NCBI RefSeq assembly: GCF_004210375.1
Contig: NC_134832.1
Span: forward strand, 154,563,592-154,627,591
Direction: 5' to 3'
Source: Tachypleus tridentatus
Taxonomy: Eukaryota; Arthropoda; Merostomata; Xiphosura; Limulidae
Length of the DNA stretch: 64,000 nt
In this document: positions 32,601 to 37,555 of the stretch, piece after piece
How positions within the stretch are numbered: the stretch's first letter is position 1
Layout: each line of letters opens with the position of its first letter
Program-made: the position numbers and the translations under genes
Notes under the pieces: model-generated
What the model saw: only the letters and a program-made list of their open reading frames with translations
Told to the model about the DNA's origin: nothing
Databases searched by the model: none

Positions 32601-34574
32601 GCATTTATCATAGTTAAGATATATTTATCTGTCCAACTCAATAAATTATTTTATTATTATTTGTAAATCAGCAGCATCCTCCTTCACAGCCAGCAACACC
32701 TTAATATTAGTAAAGCAATTTGTTGACTCTTGTTTCATCTCTTGTCATGCAGCCTGTTAAACATTTATTTACTAAGTGTTGCTCTTGGGTTTGGTTTGTT
32801 TTTTTAATTTTGTGCAAAGTTTCATGAGAGTTATCTGCACTATCTGTCCCTAATTTAGCAGCAAAAGTCTAAAGGGAAGGCAGCTAGTCATCACCATCCA
32901 CTGCCAAGTCTTGGGATAATCTCTTAGTAATGAAGAGCGGGATTGGCCATCACATTATAATGTCCCCACAGCTGAAACTGCAATCATATTTGGTGTGATG
33001 GGGATTCGAACCCGCAACCCTTGGATTATGAGTCAAGTGCCTTAACCACCTGGCCATGCCAGGCCTACAAAATAGGTAACTCACCTAAAATGCAACTTTT
33101 ATCTCATGAAACATCTAACATAGACAAAATGTTAGAACCCTAAGATTAGGATTTGTTAAAAACAGGAACATGAAATAAAAATGTCCATAATATTAATAAT
33201 TTATTATAAAAGAAAAAAGTTTCAATATTTACCACACTGCAGTTAACAGATTTGGTCTTACAGTGGTAACTGATAGATTAGGCTTAATAACGTGGATTTC
33301 AGAAAAACCTAAATCTCGTAAGCTGGTTCAGCCTAATAAGACATTTTTAAGATTGTGACTGAAATCTAGCTAAGAGGAAGAGTACCTAAATGATTGTTAA
33401 AAACATAGGATAAATTCACTGTATTCATTATTGGGTCAAATTTTGCTTCATCCAGGTGACTCGCTTTCACCAGAAGTTGATAATAACAACGAATAATAGA
33501 AAATCTGAAAGTATTTAATTCATTAATATAGTTTAAATCTACCAGTCAGAGCTAAAGGAACACCAAACTAATCACAAGTGGATTTTGTAGAATATCGTTC
33601 ATAAGCCATTAGTTTTCAAATTTGTTTGTTTGCTTTTGAATTTTGCACAAAGCTACTCGAGGGCTATCTATGCTAGCCGTCCCTAATTTAGCAGTGTAAG
33701 ACTAGAGGGAAGGCAGCTAGACATCACCACCCACCTCCAACTCTTGGGCTACTCTTTTACCAACGAATAGTGAGATTGACCACACATTATAACACTCTCA
33801 CGGCTGAAAGGATGAGCATGTTTGGCGCGACCCTCAGATTACGAGTCGCACGCTTTAACACGCTTGGCTATGCTGAACCCCGTTTTCAAGTAATAGGCTA
33901 GACGGAAGGCAGCTAATCAATACCATCGACCAAGAGTTTTTGTTAGAATGAGGTGTTACAATCATTCCAGACACAAAATACAGATACGCAATGATAACCG
34001 TAGTACAATGATAACCGTAGTACAATGATAACCGTAGTACCTCAGCCCAACATGTCAACTACTTGGCAGCAATCTCTCCCTCTTATGGTAAGAGTGTACT
34101 ATGTCCATCGATTAGTCACTTGCAGGATTATACAATTTTATGAACAATAGTAATTCATACAAATTACAGATTTAGCTTTACTGAAGTCTAAGGGATATTT
34201 AATTTCAAGATCACACAGGTATTTCAAACTTGAAATTTATGTTCACCTTCCTCCATTTTTACTTATTTTCAGAAAATAAAGAAAAATGCATCTTATATTT
34301 GACGGTGAGCCTCGGAGCTGGACTTGTGGCTTTTCTTTTGGTGCTTTTAGTTCGCTTGTATGTTCAAAAGAAGAGGGAACACAGAAGAACGGGTTTAAAC
34401 ATCTCTGAACCAAATGTTTCAGGTGAAACCGTCGATCACTTTTATAGCAGTGAGAGACCAGACAACAACGTAGAAATGGTAAGATCTAGGCCCACTCTGA
34501 GGCGTCAAGACAGTGATACCAACCCTAAGACTCCCATGTCTCGAAACTTGGACACATGCGAATATTATAGCTAG
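8470..34574 (+). CDS. EVA1C: EVA-1 homolog C (two SUEL lectin domains, single-pass membrane protein), 5' incomplete
   Basis: Gene-level entry for seven exons: 8470-8684, 14273-14396, 25000-25149, 27117-27263, 27396-27613, 28298-28582 and 34273-34574. About 480 residues are visible. The order is SUEL domain 1 (exons 1-2), SUEL domain 2 (exons 3-4), a low-complexity stalk with two sets of 12-residue repeats (exons 5-6), a conserved FLTEWLSAFRFVN block, one transmembrane helix and a ~70-residue cytoplasmic tail. This layout matches EVA-1/EVA1C; C. elegans EVA-1 is a Slit co-receptor in axon guidance and the vertebrate protein binds heparin. Latrophilin also has a SUEL domain but lacks the tandem pair followed by a single helix. 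The signal-peptide exon is missing. Introns span up to 10.6 kb and are packed with repeats. Exon 5 carries an apparent one-base deletion. Confidence 0.9.
8685..9160. other. Intron sequence, nothing recognised
   Basis: This is EVA1C intron between exons at 8684 and 14273. Open frames near 8903-9239 show no family resemblance or splice signals that would make them exons. Confidence 0.4.
9160..9290 (-). mobile_element. SINE fragment, second tRNA-like family
   Basis: The block AGCAAAGTCACATCTGG..., then GGGAATCAAGCCCCTGATTT and an ACCGCTGAATTACC end resembles the copies at 24145 and 24320. The AATCAAGCCCCTGAT part looks like a mutated tRNA T-arm (B box) read on the minus strand. Confidence 0.5.
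9945..10220 (-). mobile_element. tRNA-derived SINE (family 1), nearly full length
   Basis: On the minus strand the element starts with a tRNA-like head (GGCCTGGCATGGCCAGGCGC, an anticodon-like GACTCGTAATC and a B box near GGGTTCG), followed by the conserved body shared by copies at 16806, 23862, 32800 and 33620, and a tail of GTTT/AAAC repeats. It contains the body phrase CTAATTTAGCAGTGTAAGAC on the + strand. Part of the T-arm is deleted (GCGCGAACCCGCGACC), so it is not a functional tRNA. Confidence 0.85.
10221..10435. other. Intron sequence, nothing recognised
   Basis: AT-rich unique-looking DNA without open frame or repeat signature. Confidence 0.3.
10436..10665. repeat. Degenerate ~57-bp tandem repeat, about 4 copies
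   Basis: Copies share AACAGACGCCCTTGTTCGTTAG..GA..ATTTC.TTGG(G/T)TTCAAC with substitutions. It is an old array in EVA1C intron. Confidence 0.6.
11090..11360. repeat. 58-bp tandem repeat, about 4-5 copies
   Basis: AGTAAATCCATCTTGA recurs at 11163, 11221 and 11279, and the final copy is diverged. Each unit also carries GACAGGTTGATCAAGGTGA-type sequence and ACACACTAGTAAATCC. Confidence 0.8.
12155..13401 (+). mobile_element. Tc1/mariner element with IR/DR ends, internally deleted
   Basis: The 1247-bp element is flanked by TA on both sides (12153-12154 and 13402-13403). Its ends are ~210-bp inverted repeats, each holding two direct repeats: GTGAAAAAGTTAGGACACCC at the tip and GAGGAAAAGTTAGGACACCC inside near 12350, mirrored near 13190 and 13375. 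This two-site IR/DR design is known in fish-type Tc1 elements such as Sleeping Beauty. The transposase inside has lost its middle, so the element can at best move in trans. Confidence 0.9.
12535..13185 (+). pseudogene. Tc1-family transposase, internal deletion
   Basis: The frame opens at 12535 with MVRAKELSEAFRKKIVAVYE, the first helix-turn-helix of Tc1 transposases, and continues with KWRAFKTTANMPRSGRP. It breaks by frameshift or stop near 12780. KRLHKCNLHGRCTRRKPLF and DFWNNVLWTGESKIELF follow, where the first catalytic Asp of the usual D-E-T(S)-K motif is Gly (TGESK). After IPTVKHGG the sequence jumps to CQRLVDGYKKRL, a carboxyl-terminal motif, so the second Asp and the Glu of the DDE triad are deleted. 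It is not functional. Confidence 0.85.
13402..13890. other. Intron sequence, nothing recognised
   Basis: This is AT-rich EVA1C intron with no open frame or repeat signature. Confidence 0.3.
13890..13990 (-). mobile_element. Possible decayed SINE body
   Basis: TTTTTTGTAACTTCGCGTCA followed by AGCC(A)CACGACGACTAT, CAGCCGTCAATAAT and AAAGAGGAAAG aligns loosely with the TTTCGCACAAAGCTAC...CTAGCCGTCCCTAATTT...AGAGGGAAGG body of family 1. Confidence 0.35.
14273..14396 (+). CDS. EVA1C: EVA1C exon: second half of SUEL domain 1
   Basis: The acceptor is CTCTGTTACAG and the donor is A|GTAAGTC. The exon is read in phase 0 from the previous exon, joining ...LAADALK to AVEAVCREQRVC, and ends after one base of a codon. 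It contains the SUEL carboxyl-terminal signature GGDPCPGIRKYAEVAYKC. Its 41 codons complete a domain of normal length with the previous exon. Confidence 0.93.
14430..14540. repeat. 82-bp array, left piece cut off by an insertion
   Basis: AGTAGAAGGTCTAATTACTC and ATTAGCTGTTTTTCTCCCTA match the 82-bp units that resume at 15655. The array was split by the Penelope-like element at 14541-15654. Confidence 0.8.
14621..14659 (-). ncRNA. Hammerhead-ribozyme-like motif in Penelope-like terminal repeat
   Basis: Read on the minus strand this 39-base segment is GTGAAC, the core CTGACGA, a short hairpin region (TGGCAGAAGGTC), GAAACGTT, then GTTCGC. GTGAAC can pair with GTTCGC as stem I (with one G-U pair), GGC can pair with GTC as a weak stem II, and the GAAAC...GTT part leaves almost no stem III. 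Very short stem III hammerheads are known in Penelope-like elements and are thought to act as dimers. Activity is inferred, not shown. Confidence 0.5.
14820..15458 (+). pseudogene. Penelope-like reverse transcriptase C-terminus and GIY-YIG endonuclease
   Basis: One + frame reads NNELDKIKQYFINI...VENIIRTHLD, typical of the end of a Penelope-like reverse transcriptase. After a frameshift near 15030 comes GIWQKLVKKYDIP, then GTKLRSILCKNYTDK, then a GIY-YIG endonuclease domain: IIYKIQCDNCHDFYIGEAS followed by RKMETRLKEH, with HVFEHC and a carboxyl-terminal IKEALLIQQLKPKIN before the stop at 15458. The catalytic Tyr/Arg positions and the Cys pair are visible. The reverse-transcriptase catalytic core is absent, so this copy is dead on arrival by 5' truncation plus a frameshift. 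Confidence 0.85.
15566..15604 (+). ncRNA. Hammerhead-like motif, right copy
   Basis: The order is GTGAAC, CTGACGA, TGACAGAAGGTC, GAAACGTT, TTTCAC. It is the inverted partner of 14621-14659. Stem II (GAC/GTC) pairs fully here, while the junction base of stem I has changed from G to T, which would weaken folding. Confidence 0.45.
15655..16000. repeat. 82-bp tandem repeat, about 4 copies
   Basis: TGTAGAAGGTCTGA(T/C)TACTC recurs at 15701, 15783, 15865 and 15947, so the unit is 82 bp. An isolated partial unit (ACCTTGTGACCTTTACTGTC) reappears at 16164. Confidence 0.9.
16130..16240. repeat. TG/TA-rich simple sequence
   Basis: ATATATATGTGTGTGTGTGT-type sequence recurs twice around a stray fragment of the 82-bp repeat at 16164-16192. 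Confidence 0.7.
16565..16690 (+). mobile_element. SINE fragment, second tRNA-like family
   Basis: GGACTCACACCGCTAGAAAC followed by a B-box-like GGGTTTCGATACTCGTGG, then AGCACAGATAGCCCATTGTG and an A-rich tail. This looks like the + orientation of the family seen at 24145. Confidence 0.5.
16806..17039 (+). mobile_element. tRNA-derived SINE (family 1) with intact 10-bp target-site duplication
   Basis: The element begins GGCCCGGCATGGCCAAGCGC, has lost most of the tRNA anticodon region, then runs through the family body to an A/C-rich tail. The same ten bases ATAACATCTG flank it at 16796-16805 and 17040-17049, which defines a single insertion by target-primed reverse transcription. Confidence 0.92.
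17050..17640. other. Intron sequence with an unrecognised 88-codon open frame
   Basis: A + frame from 17060 to 17326 is open (LLTTSPSNGLQQKLKEVLLR near its start) but I do not recognise it, and I see no splice or promoter signals that would make it a gene. It may be a mobile-element remnant. Confidence 0.3.
17640..17905 (+). mobile_element. LINE reverse transcriptase fragment
   Basis: In one + frame the sequence reads NPIVFIMCVSD, then NVCLTYRFADDVEIWKSC. The FADD box with the upstream block corresponds to motifs 4-5 of non-LTR reverse transcriptases (PQGS...P..F..Y..D....FADD). It is short and stops follow near 17815. Confidence 0.65.
17925..18045 (+). mobile_element. Penelope-like terminal-repeat fragment
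   Basis: GACCTGAAGATCACTTAAGA followed by AGGTCGAAACATT has the same hammerhead-like skeleton (CTGANGA...GAAAC) as the repeat at 14621. The following TTTTAATACCCATACCAGC is shared with 63760-63790. Confidence 0.55.
18046..18990. other. Intron sequence, nothing recognised
   Basis: AT-rich DNA with short open frames on both strands but no family resemblance and no tandem structure. Confidence 0.3.
18995..19170. repeat. ~59-bp tandem repeat, 2.5 copies
   Basis: GAAGTGAGGGTGGGG.ACAAAC followed by TCTTCGCTATATACCCGTTC and CCGAACGTTTT occurs twice nearly identically, then a partial G-rich copy. The purine-rich GGGTGGGG parts are unusual in this AT-rich intron. Confidence 0.85.
19637..22437. repeat. 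33-bp satellite, about 85 copies, with higher-order repeats
   Basis: The unit is CATG(T/C)TATGTTGGTTTACG followed by A(T/C)ATACACCAAACA, 33 bp. Some units are 32 bp (CGACATAACCAAAC or CGACATAGCCAAAC). These marker units are spaced 131 bp apart (3 x 33 + 32) at 21431/21561 and 21758/21889, showing a four-unit higher-order repeat. Because 33 is a multiple of three, long open frames run on both strands, with an 11-residue period; the 32-bp units shift the frame. No codon bias or conserved start supports translation. It lies in the EVA1C intron between 14396 and 25000. Confidence 0.97.
22438..22800. other. Intron sequence, nothing recognised
   Basis: Short AT-rich spacer between two arrays; no features seen. 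Confidence 0.3.
22805..23285. repeat. 34-bp tandem repeat, about 12 copies
   Basis: The unit is CATCCAGTGTCGTATGTCAA followed by TTAAACACATATAA. The left copies (22805-22910) are longer and more diverged; the core 22910-23270 is regular. Confidence 0.92.
23335..23455 (+). pseudogene. Penelope-like GIY-YIG endonuclease fragment
   Basis: One + frame reads GTVYQIGCKGCNVKYTRETY then QLLKIRMVK. The spacing Y-x-I-x-C-x-x-C followed by Y-x-R-E-T matches the start of the GIY-YIG domain in Penelope-like elements (compare 15190-15250). Only about 35 residues remain. Confidence 0.5.
23862..24101 (-). mobile_element. tRNA-derived SINE (family 1) with 13-bp target-site duplication
   Basis: The family body is complete and the minus-strand head retains a B box (GGGTTCGCATTCCGG) and GACTCGTAATCTGAGGG-like anticodon arm. 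CTGACTGACACAA is present on both sides (23849-23861 and 24102-24114). The head is 5'-truncated relative to the copy at 9945. Confidence 0.92.
24140..24262 (-). mobile_element. SINE, second tRNA-like family
   Basis: AGCAAAGCCACAAAGGGCTA, then AATCGAACCCCTGATTTTAG, GTTGTAAATCCGGAGACATA and ACCGCTGTACTAGCGGAGGG. On the minus strand this reads as a tRNA-like head with a good B box (GGGGTTCGATT) and D-arm. Confidence 0.7.
24320..24400 (-). mobile_element. SINE fragment, second family
   Basis: AGCAAAGCCACATCGGGATA followed by GGGGGAATCGAACCCCTGAT. It is a partial copy of the element at 24140. Confidence 0.6.
24401..24999. other. Intron sequence with a possible SINE scrap
   Basis: AGCGCAAAGCAACGTAGTAG (from 24760) and GGACCTTGGATTAGAACGCT may be a further decayed SINE. 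The remainder shows nothing. The polypyrimidine tract TTTACCCCCTACAG at its right end is the acceptor of the next EVA1C exon. Confidence 0.35.
25000..25149 (+). CDS. EVA1C: EVA1C exon: first half of SUEL domain 2
   Basis: The acceptor is CCCCCTACAG; the exon begins with two bases that complete a Lys codon from the previous exon and ends one base into a codon at G|GTAAAC. It is symmetric (phase 1-1, 150 bp). It encodes VFYNEIACEGQRLRLRCSRP then YLAAFGGTYFG, where the usual Tyr-Gly-Arg of SUEL domains is replaced by Phe-Gly-Gly. CPQLEGVGNQ leads into the next exon. Confidence 0.92.
25210..25280 (+). mobile_element. tRNA-like SINE head fragment
   Basis: GGCGTGGCTCAGTAGCCAGA resembles a D-arm/A box and AGTCAGGTTCGAGAT a B box, with ~35 bases between. 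The acceptor stem does not pair, so it is not called as a tRNA gene. Confidence 0.45.
25532..25643 (+). other. Orphan exon-like segment resembling part of a CUB domain
   Basis: A + frame reads YVSCPTPRRNTIVKIRYLNL followed by TYVIGHTDCVEVIWPWS and ends at a perfect donor A|GTAAGT at 25644. The pattern Cys...I-V-K-I-R-Y-L-N-L...D-C-V-E-V resembles the middle of CUB domains. It lies inside the intron that separates the two halves of EVA1C SUEL domain 2. An acceptor at CACTATAG (25568) would give a 75-bp phase 1-1 exon fitting the flanking phases; an acceptor at 25531 would not. It may be a cassette exon, an orphan, or chance. Confidence 0.3.
26130..26555. repeat. 41-bp tandem repeat, about 10 copies
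   Basis: GATGTTATTTTATTGGGTAC followed by TCTACCTACTGAAATATATTT; the start recurs at 26183, 26224 and onward every 41 bp with few substitutions. Confidence 0.95.
26556..27116. other. Intron sequence, nothing recognised
   Basis: Unique-looking AT-rich intron. TGTTGGTGACAG at the right end is the acceptor for the next EVA1C exon. Confidence 0.35.
27117..27263 (+). CDS. EVA1C: EVA1C exon: second half of SUEL domain 2
   Basis: Phase 1-1, 147 bp. The junction codon is GAT (Asp), giving ...GVGNQ-D-CQVSYSTETVLRSCLG. The block GKRRCSIAADKDTFGDPNCP and LFLKVVYTC is the carboxyl-terminal SUEL signature. The donor is G|GTAAGT. Confidence 0.93.
27396..27613 (+). CDS. EVA1C: EVA1C exon: stalk, with 36-bp coding duplication and a frameshift
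   Basis: The acceptor is TTTTGTCTAG and the donor G|GTTATT (weak). The first part reads VNKELLRELEPSLEKKKDDY, matching the segment after SUEL 2 in EVA1C, but that frame stops at TAA in 27506-27508. The frame that stays open to the donor reads EEPSYVPVTVKP twice (27478-27513 and 27514-27549), then DRPWINKDNKEKSSPKFK. The exon is 218 bp, whereas its neighbours require a multiple of three. The frames meet near GGGG (27455-27458) or AAAA (27464-27467), where one base appears to be missing. An assembly error is most likely; a real null allele cannot be excluded. Confidence 0.8.
27950..28297. repeat. ~39-41-bp tandem repeat containing the EVA1C exon 6 acceptor
   Basis: About nine units have the form TTTTATTAGTTTACTGTCCA followed by CAGTCCCTCACCAGTACAA, with variants ending in TCCATAG, TCCTTAG or TGCATAG. 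The last unit ends TAGTTTACTGTCCACAG and that AG is the authentic 3' splice site of the next exon. Each upstream unit therefore carries a similar pyrimidine-rich AG. Confidence 0.9.
28298..28582 (+). CDS. EVA1C: EVA1C exon: stalk with four 12-residue repeats and juxtamembrane block
   Basis: Phase 1-1, 285 bp, donor G|GTAGGT. After GPLPEATDSTILFT come four 36-bp coding repeats with consensus KSTVNPDVQRDT (28339-28482), rich in Ser/Thr and likely glycosylated. Then ENGFNCTVIEGDKK leads to GFLTEWLSAFRFVN, the conserved block before the membrane helix. Each repeat includes CCACAG at 28343, 28379, 28415 and 28451; splicing after any of them would keep the frame (G|TG or G|TC, Val). Confidence 0.92.
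28583..29790. other. Intron sequence, nothing recognised
   Basis: Start of the 5.7-kb intron before the last EVA1C exon. A + frame at 29565-29807 is open but unrecognised and runs into the next array. Confidence 0.35.
29795..30085. repeat. 36-bp tandem repeat, about 8 copies
   Basis: TGTGTGTGAACACTTCAGTC followed by CAATCAAACATTTATC, 36 bp, very regular; one unit is shortened near 30015. Open frames on both strands result from the multiple-of-three period. Confidence 0.95.
30086..31220. other. Intron sequence, nothing recognised
   Basis: No open frame, repeat or element recognised in this AT-rich stretch. Confidence 0.3.
31224..31525. mobile_element. Nested perfect inverted repeats, Penelope-like terminus
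   Basis: A 42-bp arm at 31224-31265 is perfectly inverted at 31442-31483, and a 36-bp arm at 31395-31430 is perfectly inverted at 31490-31525. The second arm (GAGAAAACCCACTTGTAGAG) is also present at the left end of the Penelope-like element at 14545, so this is probably a terminal-repeat derivative of that family. Confidence 0.75.
31630..32110 (-). pseudogene. LINE ORF2 carboxyl-terminal fragment
   Basis: On the minus strand, from right to left, the frames read LRPNSEHCAPYFRKNIELLQ then RVTRMVLGIEGSSNEERLKS, LFSLEKGRISRDMFEVFKIV, and after a stop SNTVTSL.NGLPSDVVEAVG then LSELRKKLYKYI. This is the usual end of LINE reverse transcriptase proteins (R-P-x-x-E...R.LFSLE.RR..gDl...K...W..LP..VV.A.s...F). 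Several stops show decay. Relatives end in similar LPSDVVEA motifs. Confidence 0.7.
32150..32560. repeat. 67-bp tandem repeat, 6 copies
   Basis: ACCACTCGGATAGCTTTAGA, then GACTGAACAGCCACATTACA and TCAAGATCCCTTTCTT. Starts recur every 67 bp (32161, 32228, 32295). Copies are almost identical. The array abuts the LINE fragment and may have grown from its sequence. Confidence 0.95.
32800..33065 (-). mobile_element. tRNA-derived SINE (family 1), old full-length copy
   Basis: The whole length is present with many CpG-type changes. On the minus strand it retains GGCCTGGCATGGCCAGGTGG, a Leu-like D-arm region, ACTCATAATCCAAGGGTTGC and B box GGGTTCGAATCCC. This is the best-preserved tRNA head in the window. 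Confidence 0.9.
33620..33885 (-). mobile_element. tRNA-derived SINE (family 1)
   Basis: The TTTGTTTGTTTGCTTTTGAA tail precedes the body and a shortened head (T-arm deleted between GGCGCGACC and CTCAGATTACGAGTCGCACG). Confidence 0.88.
33990..34045. repeat. 16-bp tandem repeat, 3 copies
   Basis: ACAATGATAACCGTAGT occurs three times in a row (one partial). Confidence 0.9.
34273..34574 (+). CDS. EVA1C: EVA1C last exon: transmembrane helix and cytoplasmic tail
   Basis: The acceptor is ACTTATTTTCAG. The first two bases complete Glu. ENKEKC is followed by a hydrophobic helix from about residue 7 to 30 (ILYLTVSLGAGLVAFLLVLL), then basic residues (QKKREHRR) that fix the inside orientation. The tail is rich in Ser/Thr/Asp/Arg and ends DTCEYYS before TAG at 34572-34574. 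Phase agrees with the previous exon. Confidence 0.92.
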
Positions 34575-35480
34575 AAAAGGGTTTTATACTTCAATAAAAA
34601 ATGCGACGCACATTTCAGAAATAGCGGGTTATTTTTCATACATAGATCGAGGGTTAACATCAGCCTCAACACTAATTTATTCATCATCATCAAACCGAAC
34701 AACTGACATGGGTGGATTAACAACAGCAAACACATCTTAAAGAGGTTTGTTATTTTCAAGTGTACAAAAGTGCTTTACTAGTAGAAGCTAGTATGTTATA
34801 CAAAAATTTGGTTATACTCTCATTGTGTGTCACTGGGAGAAGTCTGTATAAACGTTGTGTAAGTTGTAAACGTGGAAAATCTAAAGAACATTCAGTATCA
34901 ATTTTACATTTCTTTAACAAGTATTGTTAAAGACAATATATTGGAGAACTCTTAAGCCAAGTATTAACAATGATTAATGTTATAAAATACAAAAATACAT
35001 TTCGGAGTCCAACATTTTTACCAAAATGTTTACCCTGTTTTTCGGTTAATAATGTGACTAAGAAATCGAATGTGGTCTGTAACAAATTGCCAGATGTAAA
35101 AAGGTAAAATGTATTCTTGTAGTATACATGCTGCTTTGTAAATAAAACTCACTTTAATATTATAAGTGTAATAATAAATACTTGAAAAAGGTGACTTTAT
35201 TGTATTTGCTACACAAATATAAAGAACATATAAAGTAACTTTATCACTGATACATTGATAATAATTTTAGTTAAGTGAATGTAAATTACTTTCAAAAATG
35301 TAACTGGTAAATTAAATAGTAATATTTGTTGTAATATGTCATAAGATTTTCATCCATTTTGTCAGAATGTAAGTTGAAATACAAAAGTACAAATGTCAGC
35401 CTACAGACACTCCTCTGAGCAAAAGACCAATGACTTCCACAATATCAAACATCCTTTTTGAAATGTGACAACTACTGACA
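34575..35480 (+). other. EVA1C: EVA1C 3' untranslated region (probable)
   Basis: No open frame of note follows the stop. Two AATAAA candidates are visible at 34593-34598 (19 bp after the stop) and 35141-35146. The second has more downstream AT-rich sequence and gives a more typical UTR. Which is used cannot be told from the sequence. Confidence 0.5.
35141..35146 (+). terminator. EVA1C: Candidate polyadenylation signal of EVA1C
   Basis: AATAAA 567 bp after the stop codon. Sequence support only. Confidence 0.4.
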
Positions 35481-35482
35481 TA

Positions 35483-37062
35483 CAGTTACGACAGAAAGTG
35501 TTCGTACCCCTGCGTTATGAGTAGTGTTTTCCTCATAACTTAAAAAGTATCACGATTAGGATAATGAAAGTATGATATATTATAAATATTACAATAACAT
35601 ACATAAAATAAATTTTTATGTAAAGTGAACGACAAATAAACTGTTAATAAACAAATAACCAAACATAGGAGGGGCAGAAAGTGTTCATGCATCTACTTTA
35701 ATGATCAGTTGTGTAGCCTTTCAGGTGAATTACTTGGTACAATCTCTCCTCATAGCCCTCCACAATCGTTTGACAGTACTCGACTGGTATTTTCTTCCAT
35801 TCTTCTTCACAGGCCTCGAACTCTTGCAAGTTTTTTGGATGATGGTGATGAACCCTGGTCTTCAACTCATGCCAAACGTTTTCAATTAGGTTGAGATCGG
35901 GTGACTACGATAGCCACTCCAGAATGCTTATGGTTCCTCTGCAACCAGGATGACATATATTTTGATGTGTGCTTAGGGTCATTGTCGTGCTGGAAGATCC
36001 AACGACGCCCAAGCTGCAAGTTCCAAGCATCATACTTGATATAAGTGCCTAATATATCAATGTACTCTTCTCTTTTTGTGATTCTGTTTACCAGAAGAGC
36101 TGAAGGAACCCCATAGCATGATCGAGCCACCTCCATATTTAACTGTGGGGATGGTGTTCTTTGGAAGATTTCGTTCCCCCTTCTTGCGGAAAATATAGCG
36201 AACATCGTGGCCAAAAAGCTTGATTTTAGTCTTGTCTGACCAAAGAATACTCTTCCAATAGGTAAAGGGTTCATCTACATGCTTTCTTGCATACCTCAAT
36301 TGTGCTTCTAAATGAACAGGCTTTAAATACGGAGTTCTACGAAGACGTCGTGCTTTGAACCCAGAAGAGCATAATATGTTCGTAACTGTAGAGGTGCTTA
36401 CTTCAACCCCAGTTTCTGTATGTCATTACCTATTAAACGAGGGTTACTACTAACTTCTCTGAGAACCTTCCTCTTGGTTCTCTCTGGAATTATGATGGGG
36501 CATTCAGAGCGAGGGAGATTAGCAGTTGATCCTGTAAGCTGAAACTTGGCAATTATGCTTTGAACAGTAGATTTTGGCACATTAAGTTGTGTAGCAATAC
36601 CGGAAAAAGACACACGAGACTTGTATTTTACAATAATTTGGTTTTTTTAAATCAATAGACAGTTGTTTCCTGTTCACCATGATGACCAATCAGATAATGA
36701 CGGAGACGGTGCTAAATTGCTGAAAGTGCATTCTTTGCTGGCTAAATTCCAATAATTATGAACCCAGTGTCTAGTTCTGGAATGGTATAATGTAGTTTAT
36801 TCACCAAACTAAACAAAATTTTATGGGAATATCAGTATTTTCACACGTTCTGAACTGTACAAATACTTTCTGCTCCACCTATTTTTGGTTATTTGTTTAT
36901 AAACAATTTATTTGTCATTTAATTTAAATAACAATTTATGTAGATGTGTGTTATTATAATATTTATAATATATTATATTTCTATTAGCCTTCTTGTGATA
37001 CTTAAGTTTTGAGCAAAAATCCACTTGGGATGCAGGGGTACGAACACTTTCTGTCGTAACTG
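35483..37062 (-). mobile_element. Tc1/mariner element with IR/DR ends, full length
   Basis: The 1580-bp element is flanked by TA (35481-35482 and 37063-37064). The tips are CAGTTACGACAGAAAGTGTT and its exact complement, inside ~200-bp inverted repeats. Each contains an inner direct repeat (GGGGCAGAAAGTGTTCATGC at 35671; complement of GGAGCAGAAAGTATTT near 36868). It lies between the 3' ends of EVA1C and UTP14 and is unrelated in sequence to the Tc1 element at 12155. Confidence 0.93.
35698..36680 (-). pseudogene. Tc1-family transposase, frameshifted
   Basis: The start is ATG at 36680 (MVNRKQLSIDLKK). A frameshift follows at an A/T run near 36650, then VSFSGIATQLNVPKSTVQSI, LPRSECP and a stop near 36400. 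Then [20 protein letters not shown] and DKTKIKLFG carry the first catalytic Asp, [17 protein letters not shown] follows, IFQHDNDPKHTSK carries the second, and NLIENVWHEL carries the Glu of the triad. The end is GYTTDH before TAA at 35698. About 328 codons is normal Tc1 length. The DDE triad is retained but at least three frame changes or stops make it inactive. Confidence 0.88.
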
Positions 37063-37074
37063 TATAGTGAAGAC

Positions 37075-37555
37075 AAGACTAACTTAGTTGACCACTATGA
37101 TCAAGGTCTGACTTGAAGGGTTAAATTATACAGCTTATGAATCACTGTTTCAAGTCTCAACTGAAAGGTTAAATCTTGTTGTTTATGGATTAGTGTATTC
37201 CAAGTCTCAACTGAAGAGTTAAATATTGTAGTTTATGGAATATAGTAATCCCTGAACTGTTATACTATGTTCCAGTCACAAATGAAGAAGTCATACATCT
37301 ACTGAGTCACTATGTTCCAAGTGTTAACTACATCACTAAGCCTTGTAGTTTTTTGAATGTTATGTTCCAAGTGTCAACTACACAGTTAAGCCTTGTAGTT
37401 TGTTGATCAGAATGTTCCAAGTGTCAACTACACAGCTAAACCTTGCAGTTTGTTGATCACAATGTTCCAAGAGTCAACTACACAGCTAAACCTTGCAGTT
37501 TGTTGATCACTATATTACAAACCTGAAATGAATGGTCAAGCCTTGTAGTCTGTAA
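37075..37555. repeat. ~50-60-bp tandem repeat, about 8 copies
   Basis: ATGTTCCAAGTGTCAACTAC then ACAGCTAAACCTTGCAGTTT and GTTGATCAC. Left copies (37085-37330) are diverged and longer; right copies are near 60 bp with good identity. Confidence 0.8.

Noticed and set aside
33000..33065. Possible genuine tRNA gene on the minus strand
   Set aside because: The acceptor stem is not complementary and the sequence continues into the SINE body shared by four other copies.
8470..34574. Latrophilin (adhesion GPCR) as identity of the lectin gene
   Set aside because: There are two SUEL domains in tandem, one transmembrane helix and a short tail. No GAIN/GPS region or seven helices are present.
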